Part shown: piece after piece, positions 8,057 to 16,552 of the stretch
Position numbering within the stretch: position 1 is the stretch's first letter
Layout of the letters: every line of letters starts with the position of its first letter
Source: Labrys sp. KNU-23
GTDB taxonomy: Bacteria; Pseudomonadota; Alphaproteobacteria; Rhizobiales; Labraceae
Direction of reading: 5' to 3'
DNA: 64,000 nt
Assembly (NCBI RefSeq): GCF_008330945.1
Contig: NZ_CP043489.1
Location: 3,421,501 to 3,485,500 of the forward strand
Position numbers and translations under genes: made by a program
The notes under the pieces: model-generated
What the model was told of the DNA's origin: nothing
What the model saw: the letters and a program-made list of their open reading frames with translations, nothing else
Databases searched by the model: none

Positions 8057-8719
8057 ATGGCTCGTGAAGGCACGATCCGGGACAGAAGAAGCTTCATCAC
8101 CGCCAATACGCGCCCGCTGCCAGTGCCGCATGCGCCGGAAATCAGCCTCCATCTCGCCGACGAGGTCACGCCGCTCTGGCTGAAGACCGAGGAGGAACTC
8201 GGGGCGATGGGGCTGCCGCCGCCCTTCTGGGCCTTTGCCTGGGCCGGCGGGCAGGCCCTGGCCCGCTATATCCTCGACCACCCCGACCATGTGGCCGGCC
8301 GCCGCGTACTCGACTTCGCCTCGGGTTCGGGCCTGGTGGCTGTCGCGGCGATGAAGGCGGGGGCGGCGCAGGCCCTTGCCGTCGACATCGACGAATTCGC
8401 CGTCGAGGCCATCAAGCTCAACGCCGAGCTCAACGGGGTGGCGATCGAACCCTGCGGCGAGAACGTGCTCGGCCGCTACGATTGGCCTGCCGAAATCATC
8501 CTGGCGGGCGACATCTTCTATGATCGCGAGATCTCGGCCGAGGTGCTGGCCTGGCTCAGGGGCTGGCGCGAACGTGGCGCCGCCATCCTGGTGGGTGATC
8601 CCGGCCGGACCTATCTGCCCAAGGACGAACTCAGCCTGCTGGCAACCTATCAGGTGCCGGTTTCGCGCGATCTCGAGGATCTGGAAATCAAGAAGACCAG
8701 CGTGTGGACGCTGAAATAG
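8057..8719 (+). CDS. Class I SAM-dependent methyltransferase (ETFB lysine methyltransferase-like)
   Basis: The protein has about 220 residues with the SAM-binding glycine motif VLDFASGSGLVAVAA, an acidic strand end AVDIDEF, and the post-motif AGDIFYD typical of the protein lysine methyltransferase group that includes eukaryotic ETFB methyltransferase. LPPPFWAFAWAGGQALARY is the conserved N-terminal substrate segment of that group. A GTG at 8051 overlapping the ligase stop (GTGA) is an alternative start. Coupling to the Mur ligase suggests co-expression, but the substrate cannot be read from sequence. Confidence 0.8.
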   Translation: MAREGTIRDRRSFITANTRPLPVPHAPEISLHLADEVTPLWLKTEEELGAMGLPPPFWAFAWAGGQALARYILDHPDHVAGRRVLDFASGSGLVAVAAMKAGAAQALAVDIDEFAVEAIKLNAELNGVAIEPCGENVLGRYDWPAEIILAGDIFYDREISAEVLAWLRGWRERGAAILVGDPGRTYLPKDELSLLATYQVPVSRDLEDLEIKKTSVWTLK

Positions 8720-8728
8720 GAAGCCCAG

Positions 8729-9727
8729 CTACGGCCTCGGTACGTCCACGCGAATGAGCGCGGAAAAGTCGGGGCTGTTGCCGGCAGCCTTGGCGCGCGC
8801 GTCGATACGGCCGCGCTGGCGCAACTCGGTGAGCGGCTCCTGATGGCTCAGGGCGCCGATATCGTAGAGATAGTCGGGCAGATAGCCGCTGACCAGCACG
8901 CGCCAATCCACCGGTAGGTCGGGGTCGAGCTTCTGGGCGAGATGGAACGGCACCGTGGTGCAGTTGGTGGTCGCCGTGTTGTAGAAGCGCGGCCTGGCGG
9001 CGAGATCGTTGGCCTCCGAGAGAAGGTAGAGAAACAGTTCCTTGGCCTGGGGCGGGCTGGTGCGCAGCCGGAAGAGCTGGACGTCCTCGCCCCTGACATT
9101 GGAACGCACGCGGATGACATCGCGCTCGTCGGCGGCGATCACCACGAGTTCGTTCTGCTTGAAGAAGCCGGAGATCGCCGAGTACACCTCGTTTTTCTGG
9201 CGTCTTACCTCCACGGAAAAGGCGAGGTGGCGCCCGTCGGCGAAGCCGAAGCTCAGTATGGTATGGGCGATGGCCGGGCCGGACCAATAGGAGGCGAACA
9301 GGTCGACGCTGGTGATGGTGTCGAGATCGTAGCTGCGGTCGTCCCAGCGCTCGGTAAAATCGCTGTCGGAGCGCCAGTCGAAATCGCGCACATTGGTGAG
9401 CCGGGCGGTGGAGCCCTCCACGGTGGCGGTGAACTGGCGCGCCACGTCATCAGCCCAATTGCCCTTGCCGGTCGGCTGGATGGTGGACCACCAGATCAGC
9501 AGGCCGGCGCAGGCGATGACGAAGGGAAGAGTGAGCCTCCAGCGTGCCGCGATCACGGCGGCCAGGGCGAGGAACGCAAGAACGATCCATAGAGCGGGGA
9601 GGGCATAGCGGCCAAATTCCCCGAGTGGCAGGCGATACCACAGCGCCAGCGTGCCCCAGAGTGCGGCGAGCATGGCGGCCAGCACCAGCAGGAGGCGACC
9701 GGCGATGCTGAGCAGCCTGGCGATCAT
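8729..9727 (-). CDS. DUF4105 membrane protein
   Basis: This 332-residue protein has three N-terminal hydrophobic segments (about residues 7-30, 41-60 and 66-82) and then a large domain facing the periplasm. The conserved DUF4105 block is FYNTATTNCTTVPFHL, with an invariant Asn-Cys-Thr. The family is functionally uncharacterised; the Cys could be catalytic by analogy with papain-like folds, but that is inference. It is the last gene of a three-gene minus-strand run after two RNA methyltransferases, with only 10 bases to the preceding gene. Confidence 0.75.
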   Translation of the reverse strand: MIARLLSIAGRLLLVLAAMLAALWGTLALWYRLPLGEFGRYALPALWIVLAFLALAAVIAARWRLTLPFVIACAGLLIWWSTIQPTGKGNWADDVARQFTATVEGSTARLTNVRDFDWRSDSDFTERWDDRSYDLDTITSVDLFASYWSGPAIAHTILSFGFADGRHLAFSVEVRRQKNEVYSAISGFFKQNELVVIAADERDVIRVRSNVRGEDVQLFRLRTSPPQAKELFLYLLSEANDLAARPRFYNTATTNCTTVPFHLAQKLDPDLPVDWRVLVSGYLPDYLYDIGALSHQEPLTELRQRGRIDARAKAAGNSPDFSALIRVDVPRP

Positions 9728-9737
9728 TGGCGCTTTC

Positions 9738-10685
9738 TCATCCCAGCTTCAGCTGTCCGCGCGCGATCTCGAACAGCATCACGCCGGTCGCCACCGCCAG
9801 ATTGAGCGAATCGGCTTGGCCGCGCATCGGAATCTTGACGAGATGGCTGCAGGCCGCCGCCAGGTCGTCGGGCAGGCCCTGCTGCTCATTGCCCATCAGG
9901 AGGAGGCAGGGGCTGCCGGCATAGGTAACCTCGCGATAGTCATGTGTGCCGGACAGATGGGTGCCGACCACCAGGCCGTCGAAACTCCTGCGCCAGGCGA
10001 GGAAGGCCTGCGGCGTCGCTGTCGCCAGGCGGACATTGAAGATCGAGCCCATGGTGGCCCTGACGGCTTCGATGCCGAAGGGGTCGGTGGTGTCGCCGAT
10101 CAGCACGATGCCCTCGGCACCGACCGCGTCGGCGGTGCGGATGATGGTGCCGAGATTGCCGGGATCCCGCACCCGGTCGAGCCCGATCCAGATCTGGTCG
10201 CGCGCGATCTTGACGCTGTCGATCTTCTCCAGTCGCTGCTCGAAGACGCCGATCACCGTCTGCGGATTGTCGCGGCGCGACAGCTTTTCCAGGATCTCGC
10301 CGGTAACCTCCAATACCTCTCCGCCGGCCTGCCGGGTGGCACGCACGGCGCGGGCCAGCATCGGCTTGTCCTCGGCATAGCGTTTTCCGATCCCTTCGGA
10401 TCGGAAAGACGCGTCTGCTTCTCTAGATTTTTGAGCAGAATTCGATCCAGATCGATCGAATTCTGCTCCAGAGCGGTGCACCAGGATGCGGATCGGCCAG
10501 CCGGCCTCGATGGCGTCGGCGACCAGCTTCAACCCTTCGGCGATGAAAAGACCAGCTTCCTGGCGGACCTTGCGCATGTCGAGCGCACGGATGTCCTTGA
10601 TCAGCGGATTGGTCAGGCTGGTGACGACGCGGGAGACGGGCGCTACAGGCGCTGCCGGGCGCGGGCGTTGAAAGCGGGGCTTCAT
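9738..10685 (-). CDS. TrmH-family (SpoU) RNA 2'-O-methyltransferase with an in-frame palindromic insertion
   Basis: This 315-residue protein has an L30e-like RNA-binding domain (about 20-125) followed by a SPOUT knot domain with all three SpoU motifs: RDPGNLGTIIRTADAVGAEG, LLLMGNEQQGLP and IPMRGQADSLNLAVATGV. It should methylate a ribose in tRNA or rRNA. Start ATG overlaps the preceding gene as ATGA. Residues about 72-102 do not look like the family: they are encoded by a palindromic repeat (10381-10470) of the intergenic kind, inserted in frame in a loop of the N-terminal domain. The frame stays open and the catalytic part is intact, so the enzyme is probably functional. Confidence 0.85.
   Translation of the reverse strand: MKPRFQRPRPAAPVAPVSRVVTSLTNPLIKDIRALDMRKVRQEAGLFIAEGLKLVADAIEAGWPIRILVHRSGAEFDRSGSNSAQKSREADASFRSEGIGKRYAEDKPMLARAVRATRQAGGEVLEVTGEILEKLSRRDNPQTVIGVFEQRLEKIDSVKIARDQIWIGLDRVRDPGNLGTIIRTADAVGAEGIVLIGDTTDPFGIEAVRATMGSIFNVRLATATPQAFLAWRRSFDGLVVGTHLSGTHDYREVTYAGSPCLLLMGNEQQGLPDDLAAACSHLVKIPMRGQADSLNLAVATGVMLFEIARGQLKLG
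10381..10470. repeat. Palindromic intergenic-type repeat inside the trmH coding region
   Basis: Two hairpins are visible. The first has arms TTTCCGATCC (10384-10393) and GGATCGGAAA (10398-10407). The second has perfect 14-bp arms GAGCAGAATTCGAT (10433-10446) and ATCGAATTCTGCTC (10455-10468). This double-hairpin layout is of the type found between genes in Hyphomicrobiales. Its length is close to 90 bp, a multiple of three, so it adds about 30 residues without breaking the frame. Confidence 0.75.
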
Positions 10686-11596
10686 GCGGCGCTCCAGCGC
10701 GAATAGAGCGAAGTCGAGAGCAGGCGCCCCGAGCCTTCTTCGGACACCACGAGTTCGCCCGAGGTGATGTCGCCACCGAGCTCGCCGAATACCTCGCGGG
10801 TGAGCTCGTGCACCGCCACGAAGGAAGCACGGATGGCATAGGCGGTGACGATCACGAAGGCGGGCTTGTCGGTGAGCACGGCCCGGCAGAGGTCGAGCAT
10901 CTTGGGCAGGTCGCGGAAGAGGTCCCACACCTCGCCGCCGGGGCCGCGGCCATATTTGGGCGGATCGAGCAGCACGATGTCATATTGGGAGCCGCGGCGC
11001 TGCTCGCGTGCGGTGAACTTCATGGCGTCGTCGACGATCCAGCGGATCGGGGCATCGGCGAGGCCCGCCAGGGCCTGGTTCTCCCGCGCGAAGCCGATCG
11101 ACTTCTTGGAGGCGTCGACATGGGTGACCTGGGCGCCATGCTTGGCCGCGAGCAGGGAGGCGACGCCGGTATAGCCGAACAGATTGAGCACCCGGGCGGG
11201 CCGCTTCAGGGCCTGAAGAGCCTCGATCATGTAGTCCCAATGCGGGGCCTGCTCGGGGAAGAAGCCGAGATGGCGGAAGGGCGTGAAGCGGCCGTGGAAG
11301 GCGACGCCGCGATAGGAGACGGGGAAGGTCTCGACCGGCCTGCCGGCGAATTTCCAGCGCCCGTCCGAGCCTTCGTCCTCGGCATTCATGCCCAGGAAGA
11401 CGGCATCGGCCTTGTCCCAGGCCTCGGGCTTACGACGCAGGCCCATCGCCTGCGGCTCGGGACGGTCGACGAGGAGCTTGCCGAAGCGTTCGAGCTTGCG
11501 GCCTTCGCCGCAATCGACCAGGCGATAATCGGCGAAGCCGGGCGTCACCAGCAATTGCGGCAGGGTTTGGGTGGCAGAGTTTCGTGGGTCGGGCAT
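10682..11596 (-). CDS. Class I SAM-dependent rRNA methyltransferase (RlmI/RlmK-like, COG1092)
   Basis: The 304-residue protein carries the SAM motif VLNLFGYTGVASLLAAKHGAQ, an acidic HVDASKKSI strand, and the catalytic-site motif DPPKYGRGPGG-W characteristic of m5C/m2G 23S rRNA methyltransferases. It lacks the N-terminal PUA domain of E. coli RlmI, which is common in alphaproteobacteria. Its stop overlaps the start of the TrmH-type gene (ATGA), so the two RNA-modifying enzymes are co-translated. The exact target nucleotide cannot be stated. Confidence 0.82.
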   Translation of the reverse strand: MPDPRNSATQTLPQLLVTPGFADYRLVDCGEGRKLERFGKLLVDRPEPQAMGLRRKPEAWDKADAVFLGMNAEDEGSDGRWKFAGRPVETFPVSYRGVAFHGRFTPFRHLGFFPEQAPHWDYMIEALQALKRPARVLNLFGYTGVASLLAAKHGAQVTHVDASKKSIGFARENQALAGLADAPIRWIVDDAMKFTAREQRRGSQYDIVLLDPPKYGRGPGGEVWDLFRDLPKMLDLCRAVLTDKPAFVIVTAYAIRASFVAVHELTREVFGELGGDITSGELVVSEEGSGRLLSTSLYSRWSAA

Positions 11597-11656
11597 GCGC
11601 GGACCAAACAGGAGTTTTTCGCGCGCGGCAAGTGCGTTCTTGCCGGTTTACCGTGC

Positions 11657-12469
11657 CTAGACCGCTGCTACGATGATGTGAGCCTGAATCTTGGCGGTAA
11701 CCTCGCCATGGCCGTGTCTGTCGGCAATCGCGGCTGCCGCATGATCGGTTGCAGCGTCCAGTTTGCCCGCTGCCCTGGCCTCGATTTCGGTTCGAAGCAG
11801 GGTTCCCTGGCAATAGGCAAGGGCCGGCAGTCGCGGTGAGGAGGCACGGCTTTGCTCGGCCCTCGTCTCGATCAGCACGCGGGCGAAGCCGGCGCCCTCC
11901 AACTCCCTTCGGATCAGTCCGGTATCGTGATAGCCATGCGGCGTGCGCGCCAGGAAGCGCGGCGGATCGTCCGGGAAGATCTCCGCCAGGGCCTTCGTCA
12001 CCTCATCGGCAAAGACATTTTCCTCGATTCGATCCCAGACGTTGAACAGGAAATGGCCGCCGGGTCTGAGCAGCCGCCTTGCTTCGCGATAGGCGGCCGG
12101 CCGGTCGGGGAAGAACATCGCGCCGAACTGGCAGCAGACGAGATCGAAGGCCGCGTCGTCGAAAGGCAGGGCCAGGGCATCGGCCTGGCGCCAGGTGATG
12201 CGGTTGTCGGGAGCCTGCCGCGAAGCGGCGTAGTCGAGCATCGGCTGGTTGAGGTCGGTGACGACATAGTGGGCGTCGGGAGACAGTTTTGGCGCGAGTG
12301 CGCGGGTGACGACCCCCGTGCCCGCGGCGATTTCCAGGACCGAAATGGCCGACAGGGATGCGGCCCGGCGCGCCAGGTCGGCGGCAAACGCCTCGAAAAT
12401 CAGCGGCACCATGTAGCGGTCGTAGTTTTCCGGAATGGAGCCCGTGAACAGCTTGTCCGTTTCCAACAT
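11657..12469 (-). CDS. SAM-dependent methyltransferase, UbiE/Methyltransf_11 type
   Basis: This 270-residue soluble protein has motif I VLEIAAGTGVVTRALA, motif II VTDLNQPMLDYA, FDLVCCQFGAMFFPD and the RLLRPGGHFLFNVWD strand typical of small-molecule methyltransferases. Start ATG 12469 has GGTGGG upstream; an earlier in-frame codon exists but lacks a ribosome site. It lies downstream of the FAD monooxygenase gene on the same strand with an 85-base gap, so the two could act on the same small molecule, though nothing proves it. Confidence 0.75.
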   Translation of the reverse strand: MLETDKLFTGSIPENYDRYMVPLIFEAFAADLARRAASLSAISVLEIAAGTGVVTRALAPKLSPDAHYVVTDLNQPMLDYAASRQAPDNRITWRQADALALPFDDAAFDLVCCQFGAMFFPDRPAAYREARRLLRPGGHFLFNVWDRIEENVFADEVTKALAEIFPDDPPRFLARTPHGYHDTGLIRRELEGAGFARVLIETRAEQSRASSPRLPALAYCQGTLLRTEIEARAAGKLDAATDHAAAAIADRHGHGEVTAKIQAHIIVAAV

Positions 12470-12554
12470 GGCGATCACCCACCGTCGGTTCGGTTGCGCC
12501 AGCTTAGCATGGATGGCTCGCACTCGCGCGTTTTCGGCCGGGTGGCCTCGGGCG

Positions 12555-13928
12555 TCAGGCCGGTCCCTCCGCCTGGCGCTCGCCGCCGCGCAGGGCCTCC
12601 AGCGAGCGCAGCATCTTTCGCTTCAGCGGCGGCGTGGCGTTGACCAGCCGCATGGCGGTGCGCTGGCAAGCCAGCAAGACACGCCCGATCACCGGCCTGT
12701 GGATCGCCGTGCGCCCGTCCATCTGCCGGCGCGACCGTTCGACCGCTTCGGCACTGTATCGCCGCATCTCGGCCTCATAGGCTCCGATTGCCTCCAACAG
12801 CCCCATGCTTCCTTCCTGTACCGCCCTGAGATGGCGGGTCAGCAGGGCGGCATCGCGCAACGCCGTATTGGCGCCGACCCCGCGTCCCGGGGTCATGGTG
12901 TGGATGGCATCGCCGAGCAAGGTGACGTTGGAAGGCGCCCAGGGGGCGATGGGCACCGAGGTGCGGATGACCACTGGAAACACCGAATTCGGATCGGAAG
13001 CGGCCAGCAGCCGGCGCCAGTCCGGGTGCCATGTGGCGGTGAGGTGCCGGCTCAGCGCCAGCAGGGCTTCCCCGTTCATCGTGCGCAGATCCTGGGGAAA
13101 TTTGTCGGCGGCCGCCCAGATGCCCCAGCTGATATAGTCGCGGCTGTTGTCGAAGCGCAGGCCGGGCCATTGGGCGATCAGATCGGCATCCGTCGCGCCG
13201 ATGCCCTGCTTGGGCGCCCCGGCCTCGTCCCAGGGAAACTCCATGACATGCAGGATGCCGCCAAAGCCCCTGGGCGCCAGGATCAGCGTCACGCCGCGAT
13301 GGATCTTCGGGGTGAGCAGCGCCAGAGTCTCGGGGGTGACCGGCACCTTTCCGCCGATCGAACGGATCAGCGTATCATCCATCCCGGCCTGCGGCAGATA
13401 TTGCCGGCGGATGCGCGAGTTGGAGCCGTCGGCCGCGACCAGCACGTCGGCGACCGCGCTCGAACCATCCTCGAAGAAGGCCTCGACCTTGCCGTCCGCC
13501 CGCTGCTCGTAGCGGGAAAACACCTTGTCGAAATGGGTGACGTCTTCCAGCCCCGTCAGCAGGACCTGGCGGAGCGTCATGCGGCTGACGGAGCGTTCGC
13601 CATGGCGCGGATCCCTGGGCGGGCTGGGCTTCAGGCTCAGCAATTCGCGATAATGCTCGCTGAGCATGTTGAACCATTGCGGGGAGATGGCGCAGGTCGC
13701 CAGAAAGGTCTCGTACAGCGCCGGCGGCAGGTTGGCGTCGAGCGCGCGGCAGCCATCGGGGTCGATGCCGACGCGGAAGCCCTGCAGCCCGTCCTTGCGG
13801 GTGCGGTCGCGTTCGAACACGTTGACGGTGATGCCAGCTCGCTCGAGGCCATGGGCAAGGCAGAGGCCGCCGGTGCCGGCGCCGATGACGATCACGCTCA
13901 GATTTTGCTTTTCGGGGACATTGGACAT
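12555..13928 (-). CDS. FAD-dependent monooxygenase (PheA/UbiH-like hydroxylase)
   Basis: The 457-residue flavoprotein starts with the FAD dinucleotide motif IVIGAGTGGLCLAHGLERAG and has the second FAD motif LLGDAIHTMTPGRGVGANTALRDA and the DG motif VLVAADGSNSRIRR. Class A aromatic hydroxylases and secondary-metabolite monooxygenases share this layout. ATG 13928 is preceded by GGAGG (minus strand), a strong ribosome site. The gene immediately follows a PadR-type regulator on the same strand, so it is the likely regulated target. The substrate is unknown. Confidence 0.82.
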   Translation of the reverse strand: MSNVPEKQNLSVIVIGAGTGGLCLAHGLERAGITVNVFERDRTRKDGLQGFRVGIDPDGCRALDANLPPALYETFLATCAISPQWFNMLSEHYRELLSLKPSPPRDPRHGERSVSRMTLRQVLLTGLEDVTHFDKVFSRYEQRADGKVEAFFEDGSSAVADVLVAADGSNSRIRRQYLPQAGMDDTLIRSIGGKVPVTPETLALLTPKIHRGVTLILAPRGFGGILHVMEFPWDEAGAPKQGIGATDADLIAQWPGLRFDNSRDYISWGIWAAADKFPQDLRTMNGEALLALSRHLTATWHPDWRRLLAASDPNSVFPVVIRTSVPIAPWAPSNVTLLGDAIHTMTPGRGVGANTALRDAALLTRHLRAVQEGSMGLLEAIGAYEAEMRRYSAEAVERSRRQMDGRTAIHRPVIGRVLLACQRTAMRLVNATPPLKRKMLRSLEALRGGERQAEGPA

Positions 13929-14057
13929 GGTTCCTCCTTTCCGCGCGGGGCGTCCCGGCGGGTGGCTGACGGTCGATGAAGGCCGCGCGACATCCGCCTC
14001 GAAAGAGGTTGGCCGCGGTCTTCCTTGGGATTATGGGTGGAGCGCCGGGGAGCGGGC

Positions 14058-14687
14058 TTATCCGGGGCGGGGCGGTTGTTCACCCTCGAACTGGGCGGCG
14101 ATTGTCTTGAGTTCCTCGATCGACCAGGCGAGCCGGCCCGAGCGGAGATCGGCGATGACCCCTTCGATCCAGTTTCGCTCCGCGCTCACGATGGCCAGCA
14201 TGTACTGGCTTTCCAGCAGCACCACGCGTGGCAGCACGGTGAGATAGTTCTCCAGCTCCGCTGCGAGTTCGAATTCGCGCTTGCGCAAGGCCGTCAGCCG
14301 CGTTTCGAGCAGCGGCATGACTTCCTCCGGCGAAAGCAGCGGGAGGAAGGACATGGCGACGGGAAATTCCGGAAACTCGTTGTGCGGTTCCGCTAGCATC
14401 GTGCGCAGCCAATCGACGGCAACCGTGCGCCCGAGCGGGGTTGCCTCATAAACGGTCCGCTCCGGCCGTCCCTCGCTTTTCTCGACACTGCCCGGAGCGA
14501 TCAGGCCCTCGCGCTCGAGCCGTTCGATGGTCTGGTAGAGCGAGCCGCGCTGGCGGATGTTGATGACCTCCTCCTTGCCGCGCGATTTCAGCAATTGCTG
14601 CATGCGATAGGGATGCATGGGCGCTTCGATCAGAAGCGCGAGCACCGCGAGGGCAAGCGGAGAGCGTTTGAAATTTGGCATAGTCAT
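14058..14687 (-). CDS. PadR-family transcriptional regulator
   Basis: This 209-residue repressor-like protein has an N-terminal winged helix (LALAVLALLIEAPMHPYRMQQLL, with the wing RGSLYQTIERLEREGLI) and a C-terminal helical dimer domain of the Vir_act_alpha_C type. PadR proteins typically bind aromatic or drug-like ligands and repress neighbouring genes. The downstream FAD monooxygenase is the obvious target, plus autoregulation, since two dyad sites lie over and upstream of the start. ATG 14681 in the same frame is an equally possible start. Confidence 0.85.
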   Translation of the reverse strand: MTMPNFKRSPLALAVLALLIEAPMHPYRMQQLLKSRGKEEVINIRQRGSLYQTIERLEREGLIAPGSVEKSEGRPERTVYEATPLGRTVAVDWLRTMLAEPHNEFPEFPVAMSFLPLLSPEEVMPLLETRLTALRKREFELAAELENYLTVLPRVVLLESQYMLAIVSAERNWIEGVIADLRSGRLAWSIEELKTIAAQFEGEQPPRPG

Positions 14688-14727
14688 ATTATTACTAGCT
14701 CAAACACTAATAGTCAAATTATAACTA
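14681..14727. promoter_or_regulatory. Tandem dyad operators upstream of padR-type gene
   Basis: Two 17-bp dyads, TAGTCATATTATTACTA (14681-14697) and TAGTCAAATTATAACTA (14711-14727), share TAGTCAnATTATnACTA and lie exactly 30 bp apart, about three helical turns. They are the most AT-rich bases nearby and overlap the start codon region of the regulator. Binding by the PadR protein is inferred. Confidence 0.65.
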
Positions 14728-14762
14728 TAAAGATCGCGAGCTGCATTCCCCGGAAACGCAAA

Positions 14763-14786
14763 ACGCCCCGGCATGGGCCGGGGCGT
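14763..14786 (-). terminator. Rho-independent terminator of the L,D-transpeptidase gene
   Basis: Ten-base-pair arms ACGCCCCGGC and GCCGGGGCGT enclose a four-base loop. On the minus strand the stem is followed by a T-rich stretch (TTTTGCG). It sits 35 bases past the stop of the gene ending at 14822. Confidence 0.85.
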
Positions 14787-14821
14787 CAAGCAGGAAACTG
14801 GTTCGGAGGGCTATGCGGCAA

Positions 14822-16285
14822 TCAGTTCGCCGGCAGGCTGACCGAGACGGGAATGGTCTTGACCGTCACGGTCTTGGTGGCAGGTGACTTCACGGTGACG
14901 GGCTTCGCACTCACAGGCTTGACGACGAGCGGCTTGGCCGGGACGGCAGGCTTGGAAGCGGAAATGGGTTTGGCAGCGATGGGCCTCGGCGTTGCAGGCT
15001 TGGTCGCTTTCGGCGGCGCAACCGGCACCGAGCCGGTACGATCCACCGGGATGGGCTGGGCGCTGGCGTCCTTGGCCACCAGCTGATCGGCCGGCGTGTC
15101 GAAATTGTAGACGTCCGGCCGGAACTGCACACTGCCGTCGGGGCCGCCCCAGCCGGTCAGATAGACCCAGGCCACCGGAATCGGCTTGGCCGGCTTGATG
15201 GTCTTGGGCTCGCCGGAATCGATCTGGTCCTGGATTGCTTGGCCGCTCCAGTCCGAGCCCTCCATGATCCAGGCTGCGAGATCCTGTGCACCGGCGACGC
15301 GGATGCAGCCCGAGGACTGGAAGCGTACATCGTTGCGGAAGAGTTCGCGATGGGAGGTGTCATGCATGTAGACGGCGTCGGAGTTGGGCATGTCGATGCG
15401 CAGGAAGCCGAGCGAGTTCCACACACCGGGATCCTGCTTGGCGAGGAAATCGGAAGCGCGCGCCTTGCTCCAGTCCACGGTGGTCGGATCGATCTCCTGG
15501 CGGCCGCGATAGAGCCTGAGATGGTTGGCCTTGAGATAACCCGGATCCTTCTGGAGCTTGGGCATGATGTCGGCCTTGAAGATCGACTGCGGCGCGTTCC
15601 AGTAGGGCAGGATGTTGACGGCGATGACCCTGGTCTGCAGCGTCGGCGAGGCGCGGTCGGGCCGGCCGACCACGGTGGTGTAGGTGCGTGCCACCACGCC
15701 ATTGTCGACCGCCTCCAGGGCGGCGGCGGGAATGTTGGAGACGATGTAGCGCTCGCCAAACTTGAATTTCAGGGCGGCCAGGCGGTTGGCGGAGGCATCG
15801 AGTTCGCGCAGCCGCTGCTCTACCGGCACGTTGAGCGCCAGCATGGTGAGGCGTCCGAGCGAGCCTGTCTCGCTGAGGCCGTGCCGGGCCTGGAAGCGCT
15901 TGAGCGCATCCTGCGTGGCCTGGTCGAACTCGCTGCTGGGAGGCAGGGAGGGGTCGAGGTCGCGGGTGGCGGTGAGCCGGTCGCGCAGGGCCTTGGCGAA
16001 TTTGCCCTTGGCGCCGATCCTCAGGCCGGCTGCAGTCGGCGGCAAGGCCTGCCAGCCGCCATTGTCGGCAATCTCCTCATAGGCGGAGATGGCCCGCAGG
16101 GTCAGCTCATAGGTGCGCGGGGAGTAGTTGGGCTCCTCGTTGGCGAAAGCCGGAAGGGTGAAGGCGACGACGAGGGCAGAAGTCAGGGCGCTCAGGCGGC
16201 GCAATGTGGCGCCGGACCAGGAAGAAGGGCAGGGGGACGATGTCTCCCGGTTTTGAAACGAATACGAAAGCCAGGAGGAGGTCAT
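14822..16285 (-). CDS. L,D-transpeptidase (YkuD domain) with peptidoglycan-binding region
   Basis: This exported 487-residue protein resembles E. coli LdtD/YcbB. It has an N-terminal signal segment (ALTSALVVAFTLPAFA), a peptidoglycan-binding-like region (FDQATQDALKRFQARHGLSETG), and then the YkuD domain with the catalytic histidine in MHDTSHRELF and the cysteine in QSSGCIRV. It should form 3-3 crosslinks or attach proteins to murein. The last about 90 residues form a Lys/Pro/Val-rich repetitive tail (KPVxxKPVxVK-like), unusual for the family and probably a flexible, basic wall-binding tail. An in-frame TTG at 16303 is an alternative start. A terminator follows. Confidence 0.88.
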   Translation of the reverse strand: MTSSWLSYSFQNRETSSPCPSSWSGATLRRLSALTSALVVAFTLPAFANEEPNYSPRTYELTLRAISAYEEIADNGGWQALPPTAAGLRIGAKGKFAKALRDRLTATRDLDPSLPPSSEFDQATQDALKRFQARHGLSETGSLGRLTMLALNVPVEQRLRELDASANRLAALKFKFGERYIVSNIPAAALEAVDNGVVARTYTTVVGRPDRASPTLQTRVIAVNILPYWNAPQSIFKADIMPKLQKDPGYLKANHLRLYRGRQEIDPTTVDWSKARASDFLAKQDPGVWNSLGFLRIDMPNSDAVYMHDTSHRELFRNDVRFQSSGCIRVAGAQDLAAWIMEGSDWSGQAIQDQIDSGEPKTIKPAKPIPVAWVYLTGWGGPDGSVQFRPDVYNFDTPADQLVAKDASAQPIPVDRTGSVPVAPPKATKPATPRPIAAKPISASKPAVPAKPLVVKPVSAKPVTVKSPATKTVTVKTIPVSVSLPAN

Positions 16286-16395
16286 GAAATCACTCAAACG
16301 CAACTGGAGACACTTTCAGTGTCCGCAGACTAGCGCGAGGATAGTGAATCTTTCCTTACGGGAGGCTCCTTGCCCGTTAACGATGATCCGATGGC

Positions 16396-16497
16396 CGTCA
16401 TTGCGGGCTCTGCCAATCCGCAGGATTGGCATGGCGAAGCAATCCAGGCTCTGTGCCACAGGAGAAATTGGATTGCTTCGCTACGCTCGCAATGACG
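16396..16497. repeat. Intergenic palindromic repeat, CGTCATTGCG family
   Basis: The 102-bp element begins CGTCATTGCGGGCTC and ends with its near-inverse CGCTCGCAATGACG, with internal inverted pairs GAAGCAATCCA / TGGATTGCTTC. This family is widespread in Hyphomicrobiales genomes. It lies between the 5' side of the L,D-transpeptidase gene and the end of the ialB-like gene. Confidence 0.75.
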
Positions 16498-16552
16498 ACG
16501 CGCCATCAATCGGAGCGGCGAGCCGGCGGCATGATGCCGGTGCTCGTCCCCA

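Noticed and set aside
12435..13979. A 514-codon open frame on the plus strand opposite the FAD monooxygenase
   Set aside because: It mirrors a gene with clear FAD motifs and a strong ribosome site; the plus-strand product shows no domain.
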